DNA of 64,000 nt from contig CP141140.1 of NCBI GenBank assembly GCA_035235625.1, positions 68,154,782 to 68,218,781 on the forward strand. Reading direction: 5' to 3'. The DNA comes from Saururus chinensis. Lineage: Eukaryota > Streptophyta > Magnoliopsida > Piperales > Saururaceae. The position numbers were made by a program, and so were the translations under genes. The first letter of the stretch is position 1. Each line of letters starts with the position of its first letter. The notes under the pieces are model-generated. The model saw nothing but the letters and a program-made list of their open reading frames with translations. It was not told where the DNA came from and made no database searches. This document shows, one piece after another, positions 46,700-59,340 of this stretch.

Positions 46700-49600
46700 T
46701 GCTCCCCCACTCAATTCCGTCGACGTCCTCGTTGACGCTTTTCCTGGAGGTAGGCTTTGACTTGATCAGCATGGTGGTTGAGGAGTTCTTCTTCTGGCTC
46801 CCAGCTGTGTGGAAGGTCCCGCCATTTGATGAGGAATTCACGGATGTGCTCTTTGCCGCATTCAACTTCGCGATCGGCGATGATCTCGTCGAGAATTCGG
46901 ACATCGGTGGTGACCTTGGGATTTCCACGTGGAAGGTGGTGTCTTGAAAGATCTTCAGCATCGGCATGGTATGGCTTCAGACAGCTAGCGTGGAAGACCG
47001 GGTGGATCTGCATCCATGGTGGTAGTTGCACTTTGTAGGATACCTTCCTGACCCGTTGGAGGATGGGTACGGGGCCTTCATATTTGCGAACGAGACCTTT
47101 GTGGAGCTGGCGGAAGATCTTGAGTTGAGCAGGGTTGAGCTTAATAAGCACGAGATCCCCCACACTAAAGGTGGCAGGTTGGCGGCCTTGATCGGCCCAC
47201 TTTTTGGCGCGGGCAGCAACTTTTTCAAGATAGGCACGAGCAATCTCTGATGTGATGTTCCAATCTTGTACGAGGCGGAAGGCAAGGGGACTGTTGCCAG
47301 TATAACCCAGAGCTAATGTGTGGGGCGTGGCAGGCTGACGACTAGTGGCCAACTCAAATGGGCTCTGGTTGGTGGCGGAGCTCTTTTGTAAGTTGTAGGA
47401 GAACTGGGCAATGTCGAGGAGATTGACCCAATTCTTCTGGTTGGCACTAATGAAGTGGCGAAGATACTCTTCAAGGAGAGCATTGACGCGCTCGGTTTGG
47501 CCGTCTGTATGAGGATGCATGCTTGATGAAAAGCTTAACTTGGACCCCAGCAGTTTAAATAGTTCTGTCCAGAAACGACTTGTGAAGCGTACATCTCGAT
47601 CACTCACAATGGTTTGGGGCACACCCCAATACTTAACGATATTCTTCAGAAAGAGGTGGGCAGACTCTTCAGCGGTGCAATGTTTGGGCGCGGGCATGAA
47701 AGTAGCATATTTGGAGAAACGGTCAACAATCACCAAGATTGAGCAGTATCCCCCAACTTTGGGCAATGCCGAGATAAAGTCAAGAGAGACGCTCTCCCAA
47801 GGGTCCTGTGGTATAGGCAGCGGTTGAAGGAGGCCCCGTGGTTTGTCGCGTTCCACTTTGTCTTGTTGGCAAGTAAGGCATGTTCGAACATACGCCTCGA
47901 CATCATCGTTCATGTGAGGCCAGAAGTATGCCCGCTCTAGAAGGGCTAATGTGCGGTGGATACCCGGATGGCCAGCCCAAGGAGTGTCATGACACTCGTG
48001 AAGGAGTTCCTTTCGCAGATGGTCCACTTTCGGAACATAGATCCTTCGTCCCTTCATCATCAATAGCCCATTGTCAAGCCAAAACTTACGAGTCTTGCCT
48101 TCTTTCACTTGCTGGAGGAGGGTGCATACGAAGGGATCTTTCTCCATTGCTGAGTGAATGCGATGATGTAGATCGGTCGAGCAAAAGCTAATGCTTGTAA
48201 GATGGAGGGCGGCCAGTGCAGTCAGTTCATCTTGTCGGCTGAGGGCATCCGCAACGACATTGTTCCGCCCAGGTTTGTATTCCAATATGTAGTCAAATTT
48301 GGCCAAAAAGTCTTGCCACCGAGCTTGTTTGGGAGATAACTTGGGCTGTGACTGGAGGTAACTCGTCGCAATGTTGTCGGTTTTGACGACAAAAGCGAGA
48401 ACCCAAGAGGTAGTGGCGCCAGGTGCGCAGGCAATGGATAACCGCGGTCATCTCCTTCTCTTGTACGGTGTAGCATCGCTCTATTTCGTTGAGTTTTCGA
48501 CTTTCAAAGGCAACATGATGATCTTCCTGTGAGAGAACGCCCCCGATGGCGTAATCAGAGGCATCCGTTTGTACTTCAAATGGCTTCGAGTAGTCCGGGA
48601 GTCGGAGCACTGGTTCATGTGTGATCGCTGCCTTTAGTTCAGCAAAGGCTTCCTTGCAAGGGTCCAACCAACACCAAGGGCGATCTTTCTTCAACAAGTC
48701 CGTTAAAGGGGCAGCTTTTTGAGAATACCCTTGTACAAACCGCCTGTAATAGTTGGAGAGACCCAAGAAAGCTCGTAATTGTTTCACTTTGGTGGGGGCC
48801 GGCCAGTCTTCGATTGCACGAATCTTGTCTTGGTCCATGCGAACTTGTCCACCGCCAATATGATGTCCCAAAAAGAGAATTTCTTGTTGTGCAAATGAGC
48901 ACTTCTCCAGCTTGACATATAGTTGATTCCGGCGAAGGATCTCAAAAACAGTTCGCAAGTGAGTAACATGTTCGGCCAATGTATTGCTGTAGACGACAAT
49001 GTCATCAAGGTAGACAACCACAAAGTGATCAAGGAAGTCATGGAAAATATTGTTCATAAGTGTGCAGAAGGTGGCCGGTGCATTGGTAAGGCCGAAAGGC
49101 ATGACTAAGAACTCGAACGCCCCGTAGCGAGTAACATAGATGGTCTTGGCTTCGTCTCCCTCAGCGATGCGCACTTGGTAGTAACCAGAACGGAGATCCA
49201 GTTTAGAGAAGTAGCGAGCACACCCAAGTTGGTCGAACAGATCCGCGATGAGCGGGAGGGGGTACTTGTTCTTCACAGTCAATTTGTTCAGTGCCCGATA
49301 GTCGATACAAAGGCGCAAGCTCCCATCGTGCTTCTTTTGGAATAGAACCGGGGCACCAAAAGGGGCTTTAGAAGAGCGGATGAAGCCCGCATCAAGTAAT
49401 TCGTCCAGCTGTCTGCGCAATTCAGCAAGTTCAGGGGGTGCCATCCGGTATGGGGCGCGGGCTGGTGGTTTTGCGCCAGGCTCCAACTCGATTTCATGGT
49501 CGATGGGTCGCCGTGGAGGCAGACACTTTGGCAAGGCCTCGGGCATGACATCAGCATAGTCATTTAAAACAGCGTCAATTTCTGTCGGCAATGGTTGATC

Positions 49601-51403
49601 CCCCTGTGGTTGACTTTCCATACGAAGAGCCACAAGGTATGTTGGGTCACCTTTCTTCAATCCGTTGTCTAGTTGTAGTGCGGACAGGTGTGCAGTGTCC
49701 GTCTTACTCCTTTGAACAACCGGTACCATGCAAGGATTGGTGGCTTCGAACATGCAAACGGACCCCAGATGTGGCATCGGGACCATGTTAGCCTTCTGTA
49801 AGAACTCCATCCCAAGGATAACTTGGAAGTCATCCAAGGGGACGGCCATGAGGTTTGTCGTACCAGACCACTTGCCAATCCGAATGGGAACATCTTTGGC
49901 CAACCCAGTGATAGGGCGAGCTTCAGAGTTCACCGCCTTCATTCGACTGGAATCTTTGATGAGCTTTAGCCCTATGCGCCTTGCTTCGTTGTCAGATATG
50001 AAGGTGTGGGTGGCTCCCGTGTCTACCATTGCTTTTGTTGGGACACTGTTTAGGTGGATCTCGATGTACATCAGACCCTTTGCTTGAGGTAATTGTTTAC
50101 CTTGGGTACCTTCAATGGTGTTGAGTAGTCTCAATGCTCCCATCGTGGGTGCTCCCCCTTCGTCGCCAGAAACTTCATCATTTTCTTCAAGTCGGGCTGA
50201 CTCTCTTGCAACGAGGGCATTAAGCGCCTTCTTTTGTGGACATTGCCAAGTAAGATGGGGCCCGGCACATAGTAAGCATGACAATGGACCCCTCCGGTTA
50301 GTGGGCTGGAATGGCCGAGTAGCAGAAGTGGAACTATCGGCCCTTGTGCCGAAGTCTTTGTAAAAAGGCTTCTTTTCAAAAACTTTACCCTTGCCCTTGT
50401 CTTGAGACTCGCTCGGGTAACTTTGGTCCCGTTGACCTTGTCGCGAGCCTTGGTCCCTCTGGAAGAACCCAGGTCTCCTTGTGTTGTCCTAAGTCGTAGT
50501 AAAATCGGTGAGGCGCTCGGCTTCTGTGATAGCCGCAGATAAGTCGCGCACTTTGCGCCTGTTCAGCTCTGTTTGGGCCCAATGCTTGAGGCCTTTGAGG
50601 AAGTAGAACAGCTTGTCATTCTCAGCCATGTCGCGAATGTCTAACATCAGGGCTGAAAATTGTTTGACATATTCACGAATGGTTCCCGTTTGTTGGAGAC
50701 GACGGAGGTTTCGTCGGGCAATGAATTCCACATTTTCAGGCAAAAATTGGGTCTTAAGCTGACCCTTCAGGTCTTCCCAAGTATTTACTTCAAGGCGACC
50801 ATTCAAAATCTCTTCGTACTTCATCCTCCACCAAAGCTTGGCATCGCCGGATAAGTACATCGTGGCCATTGTGACCTTATCATCTTCTGACTCTGGGTGA
50901 ACAGCTCGAAAGTATTGTTCCATGTCGAACAAAAAATTTTCCAGTTCTTTAGCATCTTGCGCTCCCTGATAGACCTTGGGTTCCGGTACTTTGGGGCGCT
51001 TGATGGCTGCAACAGGCTCCTGTTGGGCCGTCGTTCGGAGGAGAAGGCTCACTTGTGCAGCCAGGTTGTGTACCTCACGCAGTTTCTCAACCTCCGCTTG
51101 TGATTCTTCGATCATCATGCGGTTCTCAATACTGATAGCACGATTTTGTGTTCCAGCATCGCGGTTCCGTTTTTCCGCTTTTTCAAGAGAGTTCACTCTC
51201 TCTTCCAACACAGGAAGTCCGCTGGCCAAGGGAGCAACTTGCTCCTCCAAGGCTTCCATGCGGTCCTGCCATTTGGATGATTTTTTGTGTTGTGGGTCTG
51301 GAGCGACATGCTCGGCCCCACTGGCTTCACCTACTACCGACTTCGGCATCGCAAGTGGAAGCTTGATGGACGGATTTTCTTTTTCTTTGGCTTTGATACC
51401 AAC

Positions 51404-51853
51404 TATCACGGACGGGATTTTTGGGGCAGCCGGCCGTGCGGCGCTTGTAGGCAAACAACCCACTAAGCAAGCCTTCGATGGGACAAACGGTTTGCTTTGC
51501 ACTGGTGCGTTGCGCAATCACTTGTGGGCGCATGCAAAGCAAAATGGTAGGGGGCAAAAGTGAGTCACATTGCAAGGAAACAAATGAACACAAGCACGGA
51601 AGATGAATGCATTCACTATCAACATGTTTACAAGTAATGGGGGCAACAACACTAGCCAACTTGCACAACTACTCACTCCCCCCTATATAGCATAAGAGAT
51701 TTTTTGTATATTGCTGGAGTGGCAGCATAAGTGGCTGTACGGGCATGGTTGCACCCAAAAACAAAAATAATTGAAATACATGAAAATAAAGAAAGTACAT
51801 GAAAGGAAACTAAAAAGGAAGTTGGTGGGGTGTCCGGAACGCAGTCCGTGACA
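51404..51853 (-). repeat. 5' LTR of the chromovirus
   Basis: 450 bp, the partner of 46,250-46,699. On the minus strand it is followed directly by GTTGGTATCAAAGCC, the primer-binding site. Confidence 0.9.
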
Positions 51854-52161
51854 CCGCGGAAGCTTGGACCCCCAACACATGACCAAGCTCGCGACAGGGT
51901 CGACCCCTCGCTAACCACGGATCCCACTGTAGATACATAATTTGGGCGTCTGCGCCCTACAATGTGTTAATATACGTCCTAATCAAATGCCTAGTGTGTG
52001 TATGTGACGTAGGCGGGTCCTAATTGAATAAGTGTAACGAAGGCACATATGGGGTCGGTGCGACCGCCCCCGTTACCCTTTGACGCTGTGGCCCATACCA
52101 GTTTACTCGGACTGCGATATGTTAGACCAAACTGGGCCCAAGCCCATACCATGGTCCAACA

Positions 52162-52520
52162 CTTATAAGGCTAGAGACGCGAGGAGCAGCTGGAGAGAGC
52201 TTTGCTAAAATAGGACTGATCGTCCTGCATCAAAACGGCTCTCAGCCCATTGCTAGATGTGTCATATTTGACAACGAATATCTTAGAGAAGTTGAGAAAA
52301 ACAATACCGGAGTTGAAAGCATTGCCATCTTAAGCATCAAAGGCAAATTGCAGCCTCATCTAACCATCGGAAACCCCTCCTTTTTAGTAGAGTTGATAGA
52401 GGTGAAACCATTAAAGTTTTAAGAGCATATGACCGTAGGGTTGGTTCTTCTTGCTCTAGCACAAGCTCACCAGAATATTGGCTCTAGTGAGTGTTCTCCC
52501 ATTCATATGCCCAAAGAAAC
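52162..52520 (-). mobile_element. Old Ty3/gypsy fossil (reverse transcriptase/RNase H junction)
   Basis: On the minus strand the phrases RWLDEAAICL, AMLSTPVLFF and AVLMQDDQSYFSKALSPAA follow the order of the plant gypsy polymerase-RNase H boundary (W..A...AF..LK.A, then ETDAS..GIGAVLMQ). It is broken in several places. The copia element inserted into it, with 37,930-38,039 as its other side. Confidence 0.5.
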
Positions 52521-54530
52521 CAAACTATATGTACCTATAAGGAGGGTGAAAACGGAGGGTAAAGACGAAGTGAAGTTTGATGAAGGATGCTTAAAAGGCA
52601 ATGCCGAATTTTCTTCCACACTTGAAACGGACCGAGTTTCATTCACTCATCCTCACCTTCAATCACGAATTTTCGCAACAATGCATGAATATTATGATTT
52701 TCCTGGGCTACGCTTCTGTATGTAAACCTGACCCTTCAAGAACATGATTTTGGCCACCCAGACTTTCTCATGAACGTCTGCATATCATGCAATTCCTTCA
52801 TCATAGCTAAAACAAAACTGCATGAAGCTGATTAATAATAATATAATCATTGACCTTGAAAGCATTATCTTGAACAACATCATTTGAGCAATGATAAAAT
52901 TGAACATCGGCACCTTCTAAATTATGAGACTTCAATCTATTCTCATTCTGGTTGATGATATAATTGTTAGAAGTGGTAGAAGAAAAGTCTGACTGATTGA
53001 AATAGAAGGTGCATCCAAAAGCAAAGGAGCGGGCTTTCTTGAAACTTCATTCAGGTCTCATATGCATTCCTAGCAACACGGCCACCAGATACCTCTCGCC
53101 AAACTTGTCGAACTCGTGATTTTCCATCGGGTAAGGGTGGTAGATGCAAAATAAATGTAGTTTAACTAGATTCTGGTGCAATAAAGGCAGTTTAATTAGA
53201 TTCTAGGTACATAAAGGTGAAACAATAGCTTCTAGGCATTCTTAGAGAAAGGGAAAGAAGGCTGCAAAATGAGTTGATCGACCTGTTTACTGTTTAATAC
53301 AGTACAAAGAATGATAACAAATTTGACTTAAGCTCCATGGGCTTTTTAGCATATTTCTTTAATGGGCTTTGGGCCTTAACTTGCCGTAAACTTATGGGCC
53401 TTGATTTTAGCTAGATCTGTTGTGTACTTGCGTGCATAACGAGGTAACCAGGTGGATGATGTAAATTAGATAGCTTTGAATTATATGGAGAAGTGGGATT
53501 GTACACAAAAACTTTGCAACAAAATAACCATCGATCGATGGGGTAAACGAGCGATCAATCAATTGCCTTATTTTCTGTGCAGTACAGTTCCAAAAATCCC
53601 ATGAATGGATTAGGATCTTTGAGTGTTCAATCGATGTATGAGATTGTTTAAATAATAACACAAACAATCAATTGACCAGTTCTGCCATGACTGCACTATA
53701 GGTTTGATTTCTTATTCCGGTTTGCCTCATTTAAAAAATTTTGTTATTTAGGAGACTTAATTCTATTGTTCATATTTATTTAGGTTTTTTTATTTTTCTA
53801 ATTTTAATTGGTTAATCTTTATTTAGTTTAAGATTGGATAACTTTATATACAATTTTGGCACCTGGACTTATATAAGAGTTTAACACTTTAATGAAAATC
53901 CTCATGTCCCCTAAAATATAGCTAAAAATATCTTTTCCCACCTTTATTTTGTGAGTTTACTATACAATTCATGCGAGAGGAAAGTTGTAGACACGTAGCT
54001 GGATTCATTCAAAAAAGTATTTCCCATCCATATCTGCCTTGTTTTTTTGGAGAAATGTTGTGAACCCTTGAATTTGCTTAAGATTAATAAGAGAAGATTG
54101 AAAGGAGACCAAGGTTCTTGCTGGTCCAAGCCAGACTAGTTTGAAGGACGAAAGGAGAGAAGCGTAAGACGATGAGAGGAGAGAAGGGGAGTTAAGGCTA
54201 ATGATTTTTCTTGATTGAAATAAAAAAAAGTAAGCCTTTTACAGAATCTTGCTTGCTTAGCAGCCTGGGCTTTACTAGCCTACATTACTCAATGAGAAAT
54301 CCTAAGGCCTTATGGGCCATCTTACCAAAAGCGCGATGGGCTAACATAATAAAAGAAATAAAAGATATACTAAATTTAGAAGGCGATGAACAATTCATAA
54401 TAATTCACCATGCTCTACTACCTTCCTGAGCTCAAGGCATAAATTCTGGAAATTAAGCATAGAAATCCTGTTTAGAGAGCCACAAAAGATTTTCCAAAGA
54501 ACGGCCATGTCATGTAACAAAGAGAGCTTA
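52521..54530. other. Spacer, no gene supported
   Basis: The open frame at 52,429-52,725 (plus) has no recognisable family and lies partly over the gypsy fossil. Positions 53,000-54,500 are AT-rich with gggctttgggcc-type words at 53,340-53,400. Nothing else is recognised. Confidence 0.3.
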
Positions 54531-55889
54531 ATTCATTCTATTACCTCAATTAGGGCTAAGGCCTTACAATATATAGAGATTCATCTAGCAATAAGGCTAA
54601 AGCTCAATTATTTATAATAACCAAAGACACACTAAACATAACATAAGCCTATATAACTAATCCACCAGGGCGTAGTCCCTTGGGATATAACCTTCCAACA
54701 TGTATCACTTGCACACCATCTTCTCCCGAGGTGGGTTTCTCCCAATTTCCACGTGTAAGCTAGGCGAAGCGCTCCTGCAAGCCGTAGCGATATGAACAAC
54801 CAGTCCCTGTAACAGTGAGAGGATGCATCACTCCCAATTCCAGTAGCAGCGTGGTAAATAGCAGCAAAAAAGGTGCGCAGATGTGGACTCATCGTGTAGA
54901 CAGTCAAGCCAATGTGATTGTGTGAGTGGAATAGGCAATAGAGCCAATTGGCAGGTGTTGGATATGCGGTTGGTCAGGCTAGAGAGTAGCCACTAAAGGC
55001 AGAAGGCAGAAATTCGAATTCCTTTGATGTAGTAAACACGATGGATGTGGAATCTGATGGCAGGAGGACATCTTTGCTTGTGGGTGGCAAGGAGGGCGGT
55101 GGACAATGGTGGTAGCTGAGTAATGCAAGGTTTTTGGCAGAGGTGACGCCATTGGTGGTAGAAGGGCTGGAGGAGGTAATAGGGGATGCAGGAGCATGCT
55201 GCTGGGTTTGCATTGATTCAACTGCGCCTAGATATTGGGTGGTCCACAAGCGTGGAGAGAATGGGTGCACCTATGCACCACCTGCCTCTTGGGAATGACC
55301 TTCCCGGAGAGAGCGCTGGTGTAGGGATCCACAAGTGGAGATGGAGCAAAAAGACCCATATCCAATGCATAATAAGGGAAGTCCCTCACTGGACCTGCAA
55401 AAGTCCCGGTTGAGGAAGAACAGCTAGAAACTAGAAGATGGGGCAGATCTGGAAAAAAATCAGATTGTTTTAAATATAATGGGACCTGGAGCCAGGTCAG
55501 GCAGACCCACATTAGCCTTGCACGGGTAGAGTTCCAGGAAAGAACTGTTGTGACAAGGGCAAAAAGTGGAGAACCCGTGGAAGACCAGCAAATGACAAAG
55601 AAAATGCCATTCACAATTGGTTTTGGGAAGCTTTTGTCAACGGGGAAAATCCCGAATTTCTTGTGCATCATAGATATAATCTAAAGTTCTGGGAGGAGTT
55701 GGTCCAGCCAGAACAAGGGGCAAATAAGAAGGCAGATGTCAAGATATTCTATACTTAAGTCTCATTGGCTTGTATATTTTTCTCCTGCTTATGATAATTT
55801 TTAGCTCTGTAGTCTTACTTATCACATATGTTAGTACTTACCATTGAACTTAACTTTGGTAGAGTTATTTGACAGACCTCTAGGATTTT

Positions 55890-55890
<1 letters not shown>
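54531..55890 (-). other. Unassigned stretch with short minus-strand open frames
   Basis: Frames at 55,671-55,228, 55,270-54,974 and 54,907-54,632 succeed one another on the minus strand and are rich in S, P and T. They may be an eroded copia interior, because a copia gag fossil lies immediately to the right in the same orientation. I recognise no motif strong enough to name them. Confidence 0.25.
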
Positions 55891-56700
<810 letters not shown>

Positions 56701-57170
56701 TCTACCATGTTTATTCCAATGAACAAAAGATTATCTTAGTTTCAAGTAATAATATCACAACAGTTAAGTACAAAAAAAGATAATTTTGTTTTAAGATTGT
56801 TATTTTCGTACCTTACTAATTATTGCGATTAGGAAAACTTATAATTAGTGAAAAAGTTGAAGATCAAACCAAGCATTGTACGCTTTTATCCTTAGGGCAA
56901 AATTATGCCCTCCCTAATGGTGTTTAGGATCACTCAGGAGTTTGTCTCCTAGGATAAAATGATCCCCATATGCAATAGTAGCACCTTCACGCAACATATG
57001 TTTAACATCCCTGATTTTTCTGTAATTTTTCTACACATTTTTGCTATTTCTGCAATTTTCTACAATGTTTTGCAGTTTTCTGCTTGTATTTTCGATGAAG
57101 AAATTTGATGCTTCGGCATATCTATATTTGTAATATTCATGACCGTAAGAGTTGGGAGTACTGTTTAGTC
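56701..57170. other. Spacer, nothing recognised
   Basis: AT-rich, without gene motifs. The words ctgtaatttttctacac and tgcaattttctacaa (57,020-57,080) form a short tandem repeat of ttttctg(c/t)-type units. Confidence 0.3.
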
Positions 57171-59340
57171 GTAGGTCATGGGCCATCTCAGAATTTTTTG
57201 GCACGAAAATTGGACGAGATGCGGGAGAATAGAAATGAGAAGAAAGGAAGAGATGGAAAAAAAGAAAAAAAATAAAGCGGATTGGGCACGCCTCAGCACG
57301 CTGATCTTCGGAGTGAACAGTGAATGGGGGCAACCCCTTCATTGTGTGAGGCTAGAGGCTACGCCGTCGGTGGTCACCAGCTTCCGCCCAGCCGGCCTTA
57401 GTTTGGCGAAGTTGCTGCCGCCTCCCTGCCCTGGCTTGGCCGCCCCTCTCGCTCTTTTCCATTTTAGCCCAACAGAGACACCCAATTGTGATTTTTGCAC
57501 TAATTCGCCCCCGCCACTAGTTGCATGTCCTCCAGTTCACCGCCATAGCTCCGCCCCGACTAGATTGACCTCCGGCCATCATTGTCCCGGCCTCCCCGCC
57601 CTTGCTTCGCAGGTGTGAGGTAAAACTCCTGATTACACTCTTTTTTTTGTATTTCTGTGTGTTGCCACAATCGGCAGCGCCGCTGATCGCAGGCCACAAC
57701 TGGCTAGCCTTTGGCGCACCCCTGCCCGGTGACGGCACGGCTGCCGCCCCGGCCGTCATCTCCCTCGGCCTCTCTGCCCCTCCTTTGTCGCCATTGGTAA
57801 AACTCTGCCGCCCTATTGTTTTTCTGTCTGTGTGTTGCTGCCGTCGGCTGTGCTGCCTTTGGCCAGCCACTACGACCTGCCTTTGGCCTTCCCCCAGTCC
57901 GGTGACGGCAAGGCAGCCTCCCTGGCCGCCACCTCCTCAATCCCCTCTGCCCAATTTCGACCAAGACATAAATTTCACCCTTTTGTTTCTGTCGTCGTCC
58001 GTAAACCACCGATCCACCTTCGGTATGCCACCTCAAGCCGATGACGACAAGCCATCAAGGTCTAACCTCTCTTACCCCAATCGGTCCCGTTTTGCTAAAT
58101 CGACTGACCTGTGCCACAGAAAAACCAGCCCCTTTCTTTGGCAACGTCCATTCTCCACAATTGGATGTCGGACGACATTGGGTCGACGTCCACTTGACCT
58201 GCCATGATCCGGCGACAGCTGGGTCACTGTAGTTTCCCAAGTCCAAGCCCGGTCATGTCCAGCTTCTTGTGGCCCAGGTACTACGTGTCTGCCGTCCTTG
58301 TTCGGCACATTGTCACTCTGCTAGATCAAATCCCTTTGTCCCATTTGATTGACAGTTTCATTGCCATCGACGTCGGTTAGTGGACAGCTGCGGACACCGG
58401 CTCGACCCAATGACAGTGAGGGGCTGCTGCTTTCGGCCTCCCCTGCATGTCTTTTGCCCAAACCAGTTGCCCCTAAAGTTTGGGGTACGTCTTTGACTAC
58501 TACTAATGGGCCCCGCTCAAACCCAAGGAAACCTGTGGAGCTTGATATCGTACGAACTTAGGCTGTATGCCTAACCAACATGGGCTCTAGTCCGGCCCAG
58601 TGACGATAAGGGACAGCACTTCTGGCTCAATTCTACCTCTTCACGCCTCGACTTTTGTTATGCACGACCCAAAACTTGCAAGGAAAGAGTTCCCTAACCC
58701 CGATCCTTCCAAGGTAAAGTTAAATTGTCAGCCATTAGCCTCGGACCGTCGAAGGCTAGACTGATGTCATGCAAATATCCTCCACCGTAAGCCATGCTTG
58801 ATGCACGACTGTCTATATGATGATTTGGTTGTGAGTAGCGTTTAGAAATGATGCTGCCTTTTTTGGCCACCTAAGCCTGTCCTTAGTGCTTCAACGTATG
58901 TTTATGGAACGACTCCACCACTAGGCAATATGGCCATTAAAGCCCTCCTTTGTCTCCCTTATGTTTGTGAGTATGCAACCAAGTCCTCTGCCATGTTGTG
59001 AGGCTTTGACAATGCGAAATTGTTGCTGCTGGATGTGGTCTGTAGTCTATTTTAACGTTTTGTGGCCAACAAAGTGTTTTAAAATGTTGGCCGACCTTCA
59101 ATTAGTCACCCTCCCATTCTATGATTGCTTTTGTCATTTCTAGTGGCATGACCTTATGTCTGGCCGCCTTATCGAGATTAATTCCGGCATCTCTGAAAAT
59201 CCTTGGGACAACAACTCTCTTAGCGCAATACTTTTAGCAGCCGATTCCGCCCTCATCGCTGCCACAATTGTGTGCTCGCTATCAAACTCAGGTAGATTCT
59301 GAGGTAGGGGACCTTGAACTCGTAATTTCATTATAGCATG
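57171..59340. other. GC-rich stretch without a supported gene
   Basis: Overlapping proline- and serine-rich frames (57,178-57,618 and 57,602-58,207 on plus, others on minus) have no recognisable domain. They come from a GC-rich segment with a repeated word ggtgacggca(c/a)gg(c/g) at about 57,728, 57,900 and similar at 58,030. It may be the upstream part of the long LTR that ends at 61,258, since plant Ty3 LTRs of several kb often have such a GC-rich segment. I could not find its start. Confidence 0.35.

Larger units (their letters stand above)
46250..51853 (-). mobile_element. Ty3/gypsy chromovirus, young and nearly whole
   Basis: Two 450-bp LTRs (46,250-46,699 and 51,404-51,853) begin TATCACGGACGGG and end AGTCCGTGACA on the plus strand. 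They differ at about seven positions by eye, all transitions. CCGC repeats at 46,246-46,249 and 51,854-51,857 flank it. The minus-strand PBS TGGTATCAAAGCC (methionine tRNA) lies next to the right LTR, and a polypurine tract (gagtgggggagc) lies next to the left. Parts in minus order are gag (about 51,400-50,480) with a coiled-coil stretch; a zinc knuckle and protease ([11 protein letters not shown]), reverse transcriptase (YLDDIVVYS) and RNase H (about 50,290-48,300); then integrase with a C-terminal chromodomain (about 48,300-46,710; IREFLIKWRDLPHSWEPEEEL). It looks nearly whole with a few breaks. At usual plant LTR rates the insertion is about a million years old or less. It lies in the copia 5' LTR. 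Confidence 0.92.
38040..52161 (-). mobile_element. Ty1/copia element, broken, with two later insertions
   Basis: Its LTRs run 38,040-39,030 (3') and 45,563-52,161 (5', interrupted by a chromovirus). Both begin TGTGGAGTGGCTGG and end ATGGTCCAACA on the plus strand. Flanks CTTCT (38,035-38,039) and CTTAT (52,162-52,166) match at 4 of 5 bases. Minus-strand TGGTATCGGAGCC at 45,549-45,561 is a methionine-tRNA-type primer-binding site. Coding parts in minus-strand order are gag (about 44,640-42,060, split by a solo LTR), integrase (about 41,600-41,000), reverse transcriptase (about 40,800-39,700) and RNase H (about 39,700-39,090). It is broken in many places. The two LTRs differ at well over one base in ten where compared by eye, so it is much older than the chromovirus inside it. 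Confidence 0.88.
45563..52161 (-). repeat. 5' LTR of the copia element, interrupted
   Basis: The LTR sequence is present at 45,563-46,249 and resumes at 51,854-52,161. It aligns with 38,040-39,030 through cgacagggtcgaccc, cgctaaccacgg and aggcacatatggggtcgg. The gap is the chromovirus at 46,250-51,853. Confidence 0.85.

Noticed and set aside
52429-52725. 98-codon plus-strand open frame as a host gene
   Set aside because: It has no recognisable family and overlaps a minus-strand gypsy fossil.
57178-58207. Proline/serine-rich host protein
   Set aside because: No start context, domain or splice structure could be supported, and the segment is probably part of a repeat.
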